A DNA stretch of 64,000 bases from Octadecabacter sp. SW4 (GTDB lineage: Bacteria > Pseudomonadota > Alphaproteobacteria > Rhodobacterales > Rhodobacteraceae): contig NZ_CP042819.1 in NCBI RefSeq assembly GCF_008065155.1, positions 1,116,001 through 1,180,000 of the forward strand, written 5' to 3'. Positions 26,634-36,170 of the stretch are shown here, in pieces (the first letter of the stretch is position 1; every line of letters begins with the position of its first letter). The notes under the pieces are model-generated. The model was not told the origin of the DNA. It saw only the letters and a list, made by a program, of their open reading frames with translations, and made no database searches. The position numbers and the translations under genes were made by a program.

Positions 26634-28583
26634 TCAGCGCTTGTTCATGCGGTTTTCGATCAGTTCGTCCACGACCGAGGGATCGGCCAGCGTCGAAGTG
26701 TCGCCAAGTGATCCGAAATCATCCTCGGCGATCTTGCGCAGGATGCGGCGCATGATCTTGCCGGACCGGGTTTTTGGCAGGCCCGGTGCCCATTGGATCA
26801 GGTCGGGCTTGGCGATCGGGCCGATTTCGGTGCGCACCCAGACTTCGAGTTCCTTGCGCAGCGCGTCGCTAGGCGCCTGATCGTTCATCAGGGTCACATA
26901 GGCATAGATGCCCTGGCCCTTGATGTCGTGCGGGTAACCGACGACGGCGGCTTCAGCGACCTTGGCGTGGGCGACCAGCGCGCTTTCGACCTCGGCGGTG
27001 CCCATGCGGTGGCCGGATACGTTGATCACATCGTCAACGCGGCCAGTGATCCAGTAATCACCATCTTCGTCACGCCGACACCCGTCGCCGGAAAAGTAGT
27101 AGCCCTTGTAGTCCCCGAAATAGGTTTTCTGGAAGCGTTCGTGATCGCCCCAGATGGTGCGCATCTGACCGGGCCAGCTATCCTTGATACACAGCACGCC
27201 TTCGATGCCGTTTCCGGTGATTTCCTCGCCGGTTTGCGGATCAAGCACGACCGGCTGCACGCCAAAGAACGGCTGTTGCGCCGCCCCCGGTTTCAGGGCC
27301 GTCGCGCCGGGCAGGGGGGTCAGCATATGGCCGCCGGTTTCGGTCTGCCAGAAGGTATCGACAATCGGACAATTACCCTTGCCGACCACTTCGTTATACC
27401 AGTTCCAGGCTTCGGGGTTGATCGGCTCGCCGACGGAACCCAGCAGGCGCAATGATGACAGGTCGTGCTTTTCGACCCAGTCGTTACCAGCCCCCATAAG
27501 GGCACGAATGGCGGTGGGGGCGGTATAGAACTGGTTGACCTTATGCTTGGCGCAGACCTCCCAGAAACGACCCGCATCGGGGTAGGTCGGCACACCTTCG
27601 AACATGATCGTTGTCGCGCCGTTCGCGAGTGGCCCATAGATGATATAGCTGTGGCCGGTGACCCAGCCCACATCGGCGGTGCACCAGAATACGTCCCCTT
27701 CGTGATAATCAAAGGTGTATTGGTGTGTCATCGCCGCATAGGTCAGATACCCGCCCGAAGTATGCACAACACCCTTGGGCTGTCCGGTCGATCCGGATGT
27801 GTAAAGAATGAACAGCGGGTCTTCCGCGTTCATCTCGGCGGGTTTGCAATAGTCATCCGCCTCAAGCAGCATCTCGTTATAGTCGTAATCGCGGTCCTGC
27901 ACCCATGTGGTCTGTCCGCCGGTGCGCTTGACGACCAGACATTTCACGCTGTCCTTGCAGTGCAGCAGGGCGGCATCGGTGTTGGATTTCAGCGGGGTGG
28001 ACCGGCCACCGCGCGGGGCGTGGTCGGCGGTGATCACCACCTTGGCGTCACAGCCGTTGATCCGCGCACCCAGCGCGTCGGGGCTGAAACCGGCAAAGAC
28101 GATGGAATGCACGGCACCAATCCGCGCGCAGGCCAGCATCGCATAGGCCGCTTCGGGGATCATTGGCAAATACAGCACGACACGGTCGCCTTTGCGCACG
28201 CCCAAATCCTCGAGGATATTGGCCATGCGGCAGACGCGGTTCTGCAACTGGCGATAGGTGATATGCATCGCCTCGTCGGCGGGATCATCGGGTTCCCAGA
28301 TGATCGCGACCTGATCGGCGCGCGTTTCCAGATGGCGGTCAACGCAGTTGGCGGCCACGTTCAGCGTGCCATCCGCGAACCAGTTGATATCGACCTTGCC
28401 AAATTCAAAGGTGGTATCCTTGACCCGTGTGTAGGGCTTGATCCAGTCGATCCGCTTGCCGTGTTCACCCCAGAATGCATCGGGGTCCGCAACCGAGGCG
28501 GCATACATCTCGCGGTAGGTTTCCGCATTGATGTGCGCGCGGGCGACGGTTTTGGCGGATGGTGGATAGGTCTTGCTGGTCAT
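26634..28583 (-). CDS. acs: Acetyl-CoA synthetase
   Basis: A 649-residue AMP-forming ligase that activates acetate to acetyl-CoA through an acetyl-adenylate. The adenylation motifs are present: [38 protein letters not shown], and [20 protein letters not shown]. The C-terminal [20 protein letters not shown] holds the catalytic lysine that is commonly controlled by acetylation. Length equals that of typical Acs. It lies downstream of a five-gene branched-chain-type ABC importer on the same strand, separated by a hairpin at 28629-28651. That context suggests that the importer brings in a carboxylate for this enzyme. Confidence 0.97.
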   Translation of the reverse strand: MTSKTYPPSAKTVARAHINAETYREMYAASVADPDAFWGEHGKRIDWIKPYTRVKDTTFEFGKVDINWFADGTLNVAANCVDRHLETRADQVAIIWEPDDPADEAMHITYRQLQNRVCRMANILEDLGVRKGDRVVLYLPMIPEAAYAMLACARIGAVHSIVFAGFSPDALGARINGCDAKVVITADHAPRGGRSTPLKSNTDAALLHCKDSVKCLVVKRTGGQTTWVQDRDYDYNEMLLEADDYCKPAEMNAEDPLFILYTSGSTGQPKGVVHTSGGYLTYAAMTHQYTFDYHEGDVFWCTADVGWVTGHSYIIYGPLANGATTIMFEGVPTYPDAGRFWEVCAKHKVNQFYTAPTAIRALMGAGNDWVEKHDLSSLRLLGSVGEPINPEAWNWYNEVVGKGNCPIVDTFWQTETGGHMLTPLPGATALKPGAAQQPFFGVQPVVLDPQTGEEITGNGIEGVLCIKDSWPGQMRTIWGDHERFQKTYFGDYKGYYFSGDGCRRDEDGDYWITGRVDDVINVSGHRMGTAEVESALVAHAKVAEAAVVGYPHDIKGQGIYAYVTLMNDQAPSDALRKELEVWVRTEIGPIAKPDLIQWAPGLPKTRSGKIMRRILRKIAEDDFGSLGDTSTLADPSVVDELIENRMNKR

Positions 28584-28628
28584 GACTGTCCCTTACGTTC
28601 TGGTCAGTGTCATTTCGGGTTTGTTTTG

Positions 28629-28651
28629 GCCCGCGCGACAGGCGCGCGGGC
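28629..28651 (-). terminator. Hairpin between livF-like gene and acs
   Basis: GCCCGCGCG (28629-28637) and CGCGCGGGC (28643-28651) make a 9-bp stem with a 5-base loop. On the transcribed strand no T run follows. It may be an attenuator that sets acs expression relative to the importer. Confidence 0.45.
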
Positions 28652-28665
28652 AGGGCGCGGCTGGC

Positions 28666-29445
28666 TCAGATGGCCAGATACTGCGCGCGCAGCTTGTCGT
28701 CCTCGAGCACCTCTTTTGCGGACCCGTCATAGACCACAGAACCGGTATCAAGGATCACCGCGCGGTCGGCCAGCTTCAGGGCGGCCACGGCGTTTTGTTC
28801 AACGATAACAGTGGTGATGCCCTGATCGCGGATAATCCCCAGCGTCTTGGCGATTTCCTGCACGATCACGGGGGCTAGGCCCTCGTAGGGTTCATCCAGC
28901 AGCAGCACCTTGATGTCACGGCACAGGGCGCGCGCGATCGCCAGCATCTGTTGTTCACCACCCGACAGGGTCACGCCCTCTTGCTTGCGCCGTTCGCGCA
29001 GGCGCGGAAACAGGTCATAGACGCGATCCAGCGACCACCCCTTGGGCGGGGCGATCTGGGCCAGTTGCAGGTTTTCCTCGACCGTGAGGCCGGCAATGAT
29101 CCGGCGATCCTCGGGCACCAGCGCGATGCCGGCGGCAGAGGCCTGATAGGACTTCATTTCGTGCAAGGGCTGGTGATCAAGCCAGATTTCGCCGTGGTGC
29201 AGGGCTGGATCGTCAAGCCGGGCAATCGTGCGCAAGGTCGATGTCTTGCCCGCCCCGTTGCGGCCCAAAAGGGCCAGGATCTCGCCCTCGCGGATGTCAA
29301 AGCTGACGCCCTGAACGATGTAGCTTTCGCCGTAGTAGGCCTGAATGTCCCAGACCGACAAAAAGGCGGGCAGGGTGGCTGCGTTGTTGGCGTGTTTGTT
29401 GAATTCCACCTTTTCGGTGCCGAGCAGTGTGTTGTCGCTTGTCAT
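28666..29445 (-). CDS. livF: Branched-chain-type ABC transporter ATP-binding protein (LivF-like)
   Basis: A 259-residue ATPase of the HAAT importer family. Walker A is GRNGAGKTS, the signature is LSGGEQQ, Walker B is VLLLDEPYEGLAP, and the LivF-type VPEDRRIIAGLTVEENL is present. The first ~30 residues (MTSDNTLLGTEKVEFNKHA) extend beyond the usual LivF start. It follows the LivG-like gene by 11 bases. It is the last gene of the importer operon before acs. Confidence 0.92.
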   Translation of the reverse strand: MTSDNTLLGTEKVEFNKHANNAATLPAFLSVWDIQAYYGESYIVQGVSFDIREGEILALLGRNGAGKTSTLRTIARLDDPALHHGEIWLDHQPLHEMKSYQASAAGIALVPEDRRIIAGLTVEENLQLAQIAPPKGWSLDRVYDLFPRLRERRKQEGVTLSGGEQQMLAIARALCRDIKVLLLDEPYEGLAPVIVQEIAKTLGIIRDQGITTVIVEQNAVAALKLADRAVILDTGSVVYDGSAKEVLEDDKLRAQYLAI

Positions 29446-29456
29446 GATCGCGCTCC

Positions 29457-30215
29457 TTAAACCTGCGCTTCACCAAGATACGCTTCGCGCACCTTTGGAT
29501 GGCCTTTGATGTTTTCAGGTGTTTCTTCGACCAGCGGCGTGCCCTGGGCCAGCACGGTGATCCGTTCCGCCAGCGAAAACACAACGTGCATGTCGTGTTC
29601 GATGATCGCCATGGTGATATCGCGCTTGTCCTGAATTTCCTTCAGCAGGTCGATGGTGTTGTTGGTGTCGGCCCGCGCCATGCCGGCTGTAGGTTCATCA
29701 AGCAGCAACAGACGCGGTTGCTGCACAAGGCACATCGCCATCTCGAGGCGGCGTTTATCACCGCGCGACATGGCCGCCGCATGCATATGCCGCTTGTCGA
29801 GCAGTTTGACCTCCTCAAGCATGGCCTCGGCCGTTTCGATCACCGACTTTTCGTGCTGCACCGTTTCAAAGGGGTGCAGCGCAAATGCGCCATCGCGCTT
29901 GGCAAAGCAGGGGATCAGCATGTTTTCCAGCACCGTCAGATCGGTGAAAATCTCGGGTGTCTGGAACACGCGGGAAATGCCCATCTGGCAAATCTCGTGG
30001 GGCTTGCGCCCCAGCACCGACTGCCCGTCAAACATGACCGACCCGCTGTCAGGGATCAGTTTGCCGACCAGCACATTCAGCAGGGTGGACTTACCGGCCC
30101 CGTTCGGGCCGATAATCGCGTGCACGCTGTTTTCCTGAATGCTCAGGTTCACGTCACCCAAGGCCTGCAGACCACCGAAGCGCTTGTTGACGCCTTTGAC
30201 TTCAAGAATACCCAT
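29457..30215 (-). CDS. livG: Branched-chain-type ABC transporter ATP-binding protein (LivG-like)
   Basis: A 252-residue ATPase, partner of the LivF-like protein. Walker A is GPNGAGKST, Walker B is LLLLDEPTAGM, followed by the family insert and EHDMHVVFSLAERITVLAQG. The signature motif reads MSRGDKRRLEMAM rather than LSxGxQR, a variant seen in urea/short-chain-type HAAT ATPases. It lies 15 bp after the LivM-like gene. Confidence 0.92.
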   Translation of the reverse strand: MGILEVKGVNKRFGGLQALGDVNLSIQENSVHAIIGPNGAGKSTLLNVLVGKLIPDSGSVMFDGQSVLGRKPHEICQMGISRVFQTPEIFTDLTVLENMLIPCFAKRDGAFALHPFETVQHEKSVIETAEAMLEEVKLLDKRHMHAAAMSRGDKRRLEMAMCLVQQPRLLLLDEPTAGMARADTNNTIDLLKEIQDKRDITMAIIEHDMHVVFSLAERITVLAQGTPLVEETPENIKGHPKVREAYLGEAQV

Positions 30216-30230
30216 TGGTTTCTGTCCTCT

Positions 30231-31436
30231 CTATTCGGCGGGCGTGGTGTCGGCGGATGCCTCGACCTCGTCCTTGGATTTGCGGCGGAACATCTTGGCG
30301 ATGCGCTGCCCACCTTCGACCAACCCACCGGGCAGGAAGATCACCACCAGCATGAACAGGATGCCCAGCGTCAGGTGCCAGCCCTTGCCGATGAAGGGGT
30401 AGATGATCGCGATCAGGAAGTCCTCGAGCCCGTCGGGCAGGAAGGCGAACCACTGGCTCAGGATCGTGTCGTTGATCTTGGAGAAGATGTTTTCAAAGTA
30501 TTTGATGAACCCTGCGCCAAGAACCGGACCCATCAGCGTGCCAGCACCCCCTAGGATGGTCATCAGCACAACTTCGCCCGAGGCCGTCCACTGCATCCGT
30601 TCAGCACCGGCGAGCGGGTCCATCGAGGCCAGCAAACCACCGGCCAGACCGGCATACATGCCCGAGATCACAAAAGCGGCCAGCGTATAGGGACGGCTGT
30701 TCAGCCCGGTGTAGTTCATCCGCTGTTGGTTCGATTTCACCGCGCGCAGCATCAACCCGAAAGGCGAGCGGAAGATACGCAGCGACAGATAGAAGGCCAG
30801 AATGGCGATCACGGCGCAGAAGTAATAGCCCACCTGGAAGGTCCAGACACGGCCCAGGAATTCCACCTGCGTCGAGCTGTTCATCGCCAAACCAAACAGG
30901 TTCGTCACCGGGAGAGATGACGTCGTTGGCGTGGCGTCCAGAATGCGCGGATCGTCCAGCGCCAGTTGCAGGCCGGTTTCACCGTTGGTGATCGGTGTCA
31001 GCACCGAATAGGCCAGATTGAACGACATCTGCGCGAAGGCCAGCGTGAGGATCGAAAAGTAGATCCCCGAGCGCCGCAGCGACACATAGCCGATCACCAG
31101 GGCAAACAGGCCCGAAATGATGATCGCCAGAATGATCGCAGGCAGCACGTTCATGCTGAGCAGCTTGAACATCCAGACGGCGGAATATGATCCGACACCC
31201 AGAAACGCGGCATGTCCGAATGACAGATAGCCGGTCAGGCCGAACAGGATGTTAAAGCCGATGGCAAAGATGCCAAAGATCGCGAAACGCTGCATCAGGT
31301 CGGGGTAGCCGGCGTTGAACTGTGCCAGCGCGGTGCCTTCGGCAAAGGGTTGCAACAGGATCGGCGTAAGCATTGTCAGTGCAATGACGATCAGCAGGAA
31401 GCGGGTGTCTTTTTGGTTCAGGCCAAAGAGTTTCAT
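30231..31436 (-). CDS. livM: Branched-chain-type ABC transporter permease (LivM-like)
   Basis: A 401-residue inner membrane permease with about ten hydrophobic segments. The LivM markers are [20 protein letters not shown] near the N-terminus and the cytoplasmic loop [20 protein letters not shown]. It has a long loop after [14 protein letters not shown] and a charged C-terminal tail ([18 protein letters not shown]). It lies five bases after the LivH-like gene. Confidence 0.92.
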   Translation of the reverse strand: MKLFGLNQKDTRFLLIVIALTMLTPILLQPFAEGTALAQFNAGYPDLMQRFAIFGIFAIGFNILFGLTGYLSFGHAAFLGVGSYSAVWMFKLLSMNVLPAIILAIIISGLFALVIGYVSLRRSGIYFSILTLAFAQMSFNLAYSVLTPITNGETGLQLALDDPRILDATPTTSSLPVTNLFGLAMNSSTQVEFLGRVWTFQVGYYFCAVIAILAFYLSLRIFRSPFGLMLRAVKSNQQRMNYTGLNSRPYTLAAFVISGMYAGLAGGLLASMDPLAGAERMQWTASGEVVLMTILGGAGTLMGPVLGAGFIKYFENIFSKINDTILSQWFAFLPDGLEDFLIAIIYPFIGKGWHLTLGILFMLVVIFLPGGLVEGGQRIAKMFRRKSKDEVEASADTTPAE

Positions 31437-31440
31437 GGTC

Positions 31441-32463
31441 TTAATCCTCCATCACGCCTTTGCGACCCATCAGGCCACGTGGCCGGGTCAACAGGATGAC
31501 AATTGCAACGAGGTAGATGATGATCTGGTCAATGCCCGGAAGCAGCGACTTGACCTCGTTCATGGATGCAAAGCTTTGCAAAATTCCCAGCAGGAACCCT
31601 GCCAGCACGGCTCCGGGAAGTGACCCCATCCCGCCGACAACCACCACAACAAAGGACAGCACAAGGAAGTCCATGCCGATGTTATAGTTTGGCGAAAGGG
31701 TGGGGGTATACATCACCCCGGCAAGGCCCGCGACAGCGGCCGCAAGACCGAACATCAGCGTAAAGCGTTTGTCGATATTGATGCCCAGCAGGCCGACGGT
31801 TTCGCGATCCGCCATACCGGCGCGCACGACCATCCCGAAGGTGGTGAACTGCAAGAAGGCGAAAACGGCGGCAATGATCGTCAGGGCAAAGAAGAACCAC
31901 ACGATCCGCCAGACCGGATAGGCAACCGTCAGACCCAGCCATTCGCCGATGTTGACGATCCCGTCCAGCGCGTCAGGGGCGCTGACCTGAATGGGGTTTG
32001 CGCCGAAGAAATACTTGATCACCTCTTGCAGCACGATCGCCAGGCCGAAGGTCACAAGGATCTGGTCGGCATGGGGGCGCTTGTAGAAGTGCTTGATCAA
32101 CCCGCGCTCCATCGCGTAGCCGACAAAGACCATGATCGGCGCGGCAAACAGAATGGCCAGCGGCACCGACCAGTCCTGAACCCAGGCTCCGGCGGCGTCA
32201 CCGAACCATTTGTTCACATAATAGACTTCCTCGAACTTGGGATTGCCAAGGAAATCGGTGCCCGAAGGTTCGTCCGACAGGTAGCTGACTTTGAAGATAC
32301 GCTGCAAGATCACGGCGCAAAAGGCACCGATCATGAACAGCGCCCCGTGGGCAAAGTTCACAACACCAAGGGTGCCGAAAATGAGAGTGAGCCCAAGCGC
32401 GATCAGCGCATAGGCCGAGCCCTTGTCGAGCCCGTTGAGAATTTGAAGAACGATTGCATCCAT
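31441..32463 (-). CDS. livH: Branched-chain-type ABC transporter permease (LivH-like)
   Basis: A 340-residue permease. Markers are [40 protein letters not shown], the coupling loop [20 protein letters not shown] and [19 protein letters not shown] loop of about 35 residues ([20 protein letters not shown] and onward) is longer than in amino-acid-type LivH. It follows the binding-protein gene after a 123-bp gap with two hairpins. Confidence 0.92.
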   Translation of the reverse strand: MDAIVLQILNGLDKGSAYALIALGLTLIFGTLGVVNFAHGALFMIGAFCAVILQRIFKVSYLSDEPSGTDFLGNPKFEEVYYVNKWFGDAAGAWVQDWSVPLAILFAAPIMVFVGYAMERGLIKHFYKRPHADQILVTFGLAIVLQEVIKYFFGANPIQVSAPDALDGIVNIGEWLGLTVAYPVWRIVWFFFALTIIAAVFAFLQFTTFGMVVRAGMADRETVGLLGINIDKRFTLMFGLAAAVAGLAGVMYTPTLSPNYNIGMDFLVLSFVVVVVGGMGSLPGAVLAGFLLGILQSFASMNEVKSLLPGIDQIIIYLVAIVILLTRPRGLMGRKGVMED

Positions 32464-32499
32464 GATCCCGGCCTGTCCTTAGCGGTAGGTTGTAGGGTG

Positions 32500-32575
32500 C
32501 CTTTCGAGAGCGCGCGCAGACTGCGCAAGACATCATCGAAAGGGGTGGGGGTGAGGGCCGCGCGTGGCGCGGCCC
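32500..32575 (-). promoter_or_regulatory. Two hairpins between binding-protein gene and permease genes
   Basis: One 9-bp perfect stem, GGGCCGCGC (32555-32563) with GCGCGGCCC (32567-32575), starts 12 bases after the binding-protein stop on the minus strand. A second pair of arms, CCTTTCGA (32500-32507) and TCGAAAGG (32536-32543), encloses another GCGC stem. Such structures often raise binding-protein expression over the permease genes. Confidence 0.6.
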
Positions 32576-32586
32576 CCGGGCACGAC

Positions 32587-33933
32587 TTAGGTGCCGTCGT
32601 TACACTCGCCCAGTGCGCCACCGGCGAACATGGGGTGATCGGGCGCATATTCGACCTGCGCACGTGGCGTGACTTCGACAACTTCCAGAAGGTCGAACTC
32701 GGACTCTGGGTTTTCCTTGCCGCGCACAACCAGAACGTCCTTGAAGCACTGGTGGTCTTCGGCACGGTAAAGTGTGGCACCGTTGCCCAGACCGTCGAAT
32801 TCGAACCCTTCGAGGGCTTCGACAACCGCGCATGGGTTGAACGAACCGGCACGCTGCACAGCATCCGCATAAAGCAGTGTCTGGCAGTAAACCGTGTGGG
32901 CAGCCTGTGATGGCGGGAAGCCATACTTTTCGCCGAACGAGCGCACAAAGGCTTGCGAGCCCTCATCCTGCAGCGACCAGTGCCAGTTCGTGGACCCTGG
33001 GATACCCTTGATGTTTTCGCCGGCACCACGGGCCATCAGGCGCGAGAACAGCGGAACAACGATTTCGAACTGCTTGCCGTTCACCATCTTTTCGCGCAGA
33101 CCGAACTGCACGGCATTGGTAAGCGAGTTGACCATGTCCCCGCCGTAGTGGTTCAGAACCAGAACGTCGGCGCCCGAATTCAGCACAGGCGCGATATAGG
33201 ACGAGAAGTCACCGGCGCCCAGCGGCGTGCGGACCTTTTCGACCGTGTTCCAACCGATCGCTTCGGTTGCAGCGGCGATCGATTCTTCCTGTGTCCAGCC
33301 CCATGTGTAGTCGGCTGTCAGGTGGTATGCGTTGCGGTCTTCGCCATAAAGGTTCTTGAGAACCGGTGCCAGAGCGGCCGCCGACATGTAACCGTTAAAG
33401 AAGTGACGGAAGCCGTTGGCTTTCTTGTCCTTGCCGGTTGTGTCGTTGGAGTGTGTCAGGCCGGCCATGAAGATAACGCCTGCCTCTTGGCACAGACCCT
33501 GCACGGCAATCGCCACACCCGAGGAAGACCCGCCGGTGATCATGATTGCGCCGTCTTTTTCGATCATCGACTTGGCCGATGCGCGGGCGGCGTCAGATTT
33601 CGTCTGCGTGTCGCCGGTCACAAAGAGGACCTCTTTGCCCATGATACCCGTGCCATCCAAGGCCTTGGACGAAAAGGTGTTCATCATGCCGCCATCGCCG
33701 CCACCGTTCAGGTGCTCGACAGCAAGTTGGTAGGCGCGCAGTTCGTCTGCGCCCTCGTCGGCATAGGCACCGGATTGTGGCACGTTGAAGCCCAGCGTGA
33801 CAGTGCTGCCGGTTGGTTCGTTGGTAAAGGCTGCTGCGGACGAAGCCGTAAAGATCGTCGGAACAGCAAGGCCTGCACCGGCAACGGCGCTTGTCTTAAG
33901 CAGGCCGCGGCGTGTGAAGTTACTCTTGGACAT
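32587..33933 (-). CDS. Substrate-binding protein of the branched-chain-type ABC importer
   Basis: A 448-residue periplasmic binding protein of the Peripla_BP_6 type. The signal peptide has a twin-arginine motif (FTRRGLLKTSAVAGAGLAVP), so it is probably exported folded. The mature domain has GFNVPQSGAYADEGADELRA and a central GGSSSGVAIAVQGLCQEAGV. Four genes for permeases and ATPases follow, then acs. With a short-chain fatty acyl regulator divergent from it, the ligand could be a short-chain carboxylate; the family also takes amino acids, amides and urea. GGGAGG precedes the start. Confidence 0.9.
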   Translation of the reverse strand: MSKSNFTRRGLLKTSAVAGAGLAVPTIFTASSAAAFTNEPTGSTVTLGFNVPQSGAYADEGADELRAYQLAVEHLNGGGDGGMMNTFSSKALDGTGIMGKEVLFVTGDTQTKSDAARASAKSMIEKDGAIMITGGSSSGVAIAVQGLCQEAGVIFMAGLTHSNDTTGKDKKANGFRHFFNGYMSAAALAPVLKNLYGEDRNAYHLTADYTWGWTQEESIAAATEAIGWNTVEKVRTPLGAGDFSSYIAPVLNSGADVLVLNHYGGDMVNSLTNAVQFGLREKMVNGKQFEIVVPLFSRLMARGAGENIKGIPGSTNWHWSLQDEGSQAFVRSFGEKYGFPPSQAAHTVYCQTLLYADAVQRAGSFNPCAVVEALEGFEFDGLGNGATLYRAEDHQCFKDVLVVRGKENPESEFDLLEVVEVTPRAQVEYAPDHPMFAGGALGECNDGT

Positions 33934-33961
33934 TTAATCCTCCCAATTTCTTGAAACGCGG

Positions 33962-33981
33962 TGCTGGCCTCCTCGCCAGCA
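33962..33981 (-). promoter_or_regulatory. Leader hairpin before the binding-protein gene
   Basis: TGCTGGC (33962-33968) and GCCAGCA (33975-33981) form a 7-bp stem with a 6-base loop, ending about 30 bases before the start codon on the minus strand. It may stabilise the 5' end of this abundant-type mRNA. Confidence 0.4.
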
Positions 33982-34008
33982 GTCGCACGCATTTTACAAT
34001 GCTCTTAC

Positions 34009-34038
34009 ATTATCGGGTCGAGACCGTAAATTTCGCAA
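34009..34038 (-). promoter_or_regulatory. Candidate promoter for the ABC importer operon
   Basis: On the minus strand TTGCGA (complement of 34033-34038) and GATAAT (complement of 34009-34014) are 18 bp apart. They give a leader of about 70 bases before the binding-protein start. Confidence 0.45.
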
Positions 34039-34047
34039 CAAGTGCTT

Positions 34048-34071
34048 TTGTTAAAACAATATTTTTGTAAA
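34048..34071. promoter_or_regulatory. Candidate operator in the importer/regulator divergent region
   Basis: TTGTT-AA-AACAA (34048-34059) is an inverted repeat, and TTTGTAAA (34064-34071) is one base from TTTGCAAA, the half-site reported for short-chain fatty acyl regulators. The pair sits just upstream of the candidate importer promoter, in an AT-rich gap beside the ScfR-type gene. Confidence 0.35.
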
Positions 34072-34154
34072 GACTTACACAGGAAATACCGTTAGGTTGT
34101 AAATCAGTTTTCTTGCAGATGCAGAAACCAACTGGAATCGTTAGCGGAATCTGA

Positions 34155-35453
34155 ATGCCCCAAAGTCAGCTTACCGGCACCCGGATCAGGGATCGGCGCA
34201 TGGATCAGGGGATGCGGCAGGCCGATCTGGCGCGTGCTGCGGGGATATCGCCCTCGTATCTGAATCTGATCGAACATAACCGCCGCAGAATCGGCGGTAA
34301 GCTGGTCAACGACATCAGCCGTGTGTTGGGGATTGATCCGACCCTGCTGACCGAAGGGGCCGAAAGCGGGCTGCTGGAAGGCCTGCGCGGTGCCGCAGCC
34401 GACCTGCCCGACACCGGCGCCGAACTGGCCCGCACCGAAGAATTCGCCGGCCGCTTTCCCGGCTGGGCGGCGGTGCTGGCGGCGCAGCATGATCAGCTTG
34501 GCACGCTCAAGTCCCGCATCGAAACCCTGACCGACCGGCTGACTCACGATCCCCAGATTGCCACTTCGCTGCATGAGGTGATCACTGCGGTCACTGCGAT
34601 TCGCGCCACCTCGTCAATTCTGGCGGACGGCGGCGAGATCGACGCCGACTGGCAGCGCCGCTTCCACCGCAACCTTTACGAGGACAGCCAGCGTTTGGCC
34701 GAAAGCAGCCGCGCACTGGTCGGGTTTCTGGATCTGTCGGGCGCGGATGCCAATGCCGTGCGCTCGCCGCAGGAACAGCTCGAGGCGTGGCTCGAGGGGC
34801 AGGGCTATCACGTGGCCGCGCTGGAAGGCGGTGACGGCGCGGCGATCGATGCGCTGGTGCAGGGGCGTGACCCGGGCACCGCGTTCCTGATGCGCGACCA
34901 CCTGACCCGGTATGTCGCGGATGCACAGGCACTGCCCCTTGATGGATTTTCGCGGACCGCGCGCGCCTGCGCTTATGATCCGGCGCAGATCGTGCAGCAG
35001 ACCGGTGCGTCCCTGCCGCAGGTCTTGCGCCGCTTGGCAAGCCTGCCCGCTGATGCCGATCATCCGCCCTTTGGTCTGGTGATTGCCGACGGTGCCGGTG
35101 TTGTGCGCCTGATCAAACCGGTCACAGGCTTTGCCTTTCCGCGTGCCGCCGCCTGTCCGATGTGGCCGGTGTTTCAGTCCCTCGCCCAGATTGGCCAACC
35201 CCTGCGCCAGATCGTCGATCTGCCCCGCCCCGAAGGGCTACGGTTTCAATGCTACGCAATCGCCCAGCATGTTCGCCCGCCCGATTTCGACACGCCCCCC
35301 GTGACCGAGGCCGTGATGCTGGTCTGCCCCCCGCCTGATCAGGCGGCCGCCAAAGGCACGCCTGCGGGCACAAGTTGCCGGATTTGTCCGCGCGAAAACT
35401 GCGCGGCGCGGCGCGCGCCGTCGATTTTGTCCGAGGTCGGCGCGCCCCTTTGA
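34155..35453 (+). CDS. Short-chain fatty acyl regulator family (ScfR/PccR/RamB-type) transcription factor
   Basis: A 432-residue regulator. Residues ~8-70 are an XRE-type helix-turn-helix (MRQADLARAAGISPSYLNLI). The C-terminal region is the DUF2083-type domain with a conserved Cys cluster CRICPRENCAARRAPSI. Members of this family (RamB, PccR) bind short-chain acyl-CoA and control acetate or propionate metabolism. It is divergent from the importer-acs operon, with a 221-bp shared AT-rich region, so it is the obvious candidate regulator of that locus. Its own targets in this organism cannot be proved from sequence. Confidence 0.9.
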   Translation: MPQSQLTGTRIRDRRMDQGMRQADLARAAGISPSYLNLIEHNRRRIGGKLVNDISRVLGIDPTLLTEGAESGLLEGLRGAAADLPDTGAELARTEEFAGRFPGWAAVLAAQHDQLGTLKSRIETLTDRLTHDPQIATSLHEVITAVTAIRATSSILADGGEIDADWQRRFHRNLYEDSQRLAESSRALVGFLDLSGADANAVRSPQEQLEAWLEGQGYHVAALEGGDGAAIDALVQGRDPGTAFLMRDHLTRYVADAQALPLDGFSRTARACAYDPAQIVQQTGASLPQVLRRLASLPADADHPPFGLVIADGAGVVRLIKPVTGFAFPRAAACPMWPVFQSLAQIGQPLRQIVDLPRPEGLRFQCYAIAQHVRPPDFDTPPVTEAVMLVCPPPDQAAAKGTPAGTSCRICPRENCAARRAPSILSEVGAPL

Positions 35454-35516
35454 CTATCGCCGCCAATCGGGCAATAGTTTGCTGATAGGGGTGGGCACTG
35501 ATCTTGGGAGGGGTCG

Positions 35517-35885
35517 ATGACTGGCAAGCAGGTTCTGCTGATCGAGGACGAACCCAATATCATTGAGGCGATCCGCTTTATCCTGTCGCGCGACGGCTGG
35601 AGCGTCGCGACCCATTCCGATGGCACCACCGCACTGGACAAGGTGCAAAGCGTGGCCCCCGATCTGATCATTCTTGACGTGATGCTGCCCGGGCGCAGCG
35701 GATACGATATCCTGCGTGACCTGCGCGCGCATGAAGGCACCCAAGCGTTGCCGGTGATGATGCTGACCGCGCGCGGCCAGTCCAAGGACCGCGAATTGGC
35801 CGAACGCCTTGGCGTCACGCGCTTTATGACCAAACCCTTTTCGAACGCCGAGGTGCTGGAGAACGTCCGCGCCCTTGCCGGGTAA
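35517..35885 (+). CDS. Single-domain response regulator
   Basis: A 122-residue receiver domain with no output domain. The acidic pocket is in LLIEDEPN, the phosphoacceptor is Asp54 in IILDVMLPG, and the conserved Lys106 is in MTKPF. GGGAGG precedes the ATG. It starts an operon with a small membrane protein and an SSF-type histidine kinase, and the kinase is its likely partner. With no DNA-binding domain, it may act by protein contact or phosphotransfer. Confidence 0.93.
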   Translation: MTGKQVLLIEDEPNIIEAIRFILSRDGWSVATHSDGTTALDKVQSVAPDLIILDVMLPGRSGYDILRDLRAHEGTQALPVMMLTARGQSKDRELAERLGVTRFMTKPFSNAEVLENVRALAG

Positions 35886-35891
35886 CGGCAG

Positions 35892-36170
35892 ATGGCCCGC
35901 CCCAGCAAACCACCCGTTTTTCTGGCGCGCGCCAGTTACCGCCAGCGCCGCCTGCGTGACGCCGCGCGGCTGCTGCCGATGGTGGCGGGGGTGTTGATGA
36001 TGCTGCCGCTGCTGTGGTCGCGCAGCGATGGTAGCGGGCTGCCCACCTCGGTGGTGCTGATCTATCTCTTTGTGCTTTGGGTGGTCGTGATTGCCTTGGC
36101 CGCGCTGCTGTCGCGCCTGATCGACCCCGATCACGAACCCGGTGCCACGAATATCGAGGATCTCAAGTGA
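35892..36170 (+). CDS. Small membrane protein next to the histidine kinase
   Basis: A 92-residue protein with a basic N-terminus (ARASYRQRRLRDAARLL) and two membrane helices (LPMVAGVLMMLPLLW and VVLIYLFVLWVVVIALAALL), then a short acidic tail. I do not know its function. It sits six bases after the receiver gene and its stop overlaps the GTG start of the kinase by 4 bp, so it is translated with it and may belong to the same signalling unit. Confidence 0.8.
   Translation: MARPSKPPVFLARASYRQRRLRDAARLLPMVAGVLMMLPLLWSRSDGSGLPTSVVLIYLFVLWVVVIALAALLSRLIDPDHEPGATNIEDLK

Noticed and set aside
27465..28808. 447-codon open frame antisense to acs
   Set aside because: Shadow frame; acs on the other strand has all catalytic motifs and normal length.
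28666..33933. Urea ABC transporter (UrtABCDE)
   Set aside because: No urease or urease-accessory genes nearby; acs and an ScfR-type regulator suggest another substrate, though urea cannot be formally excluded.
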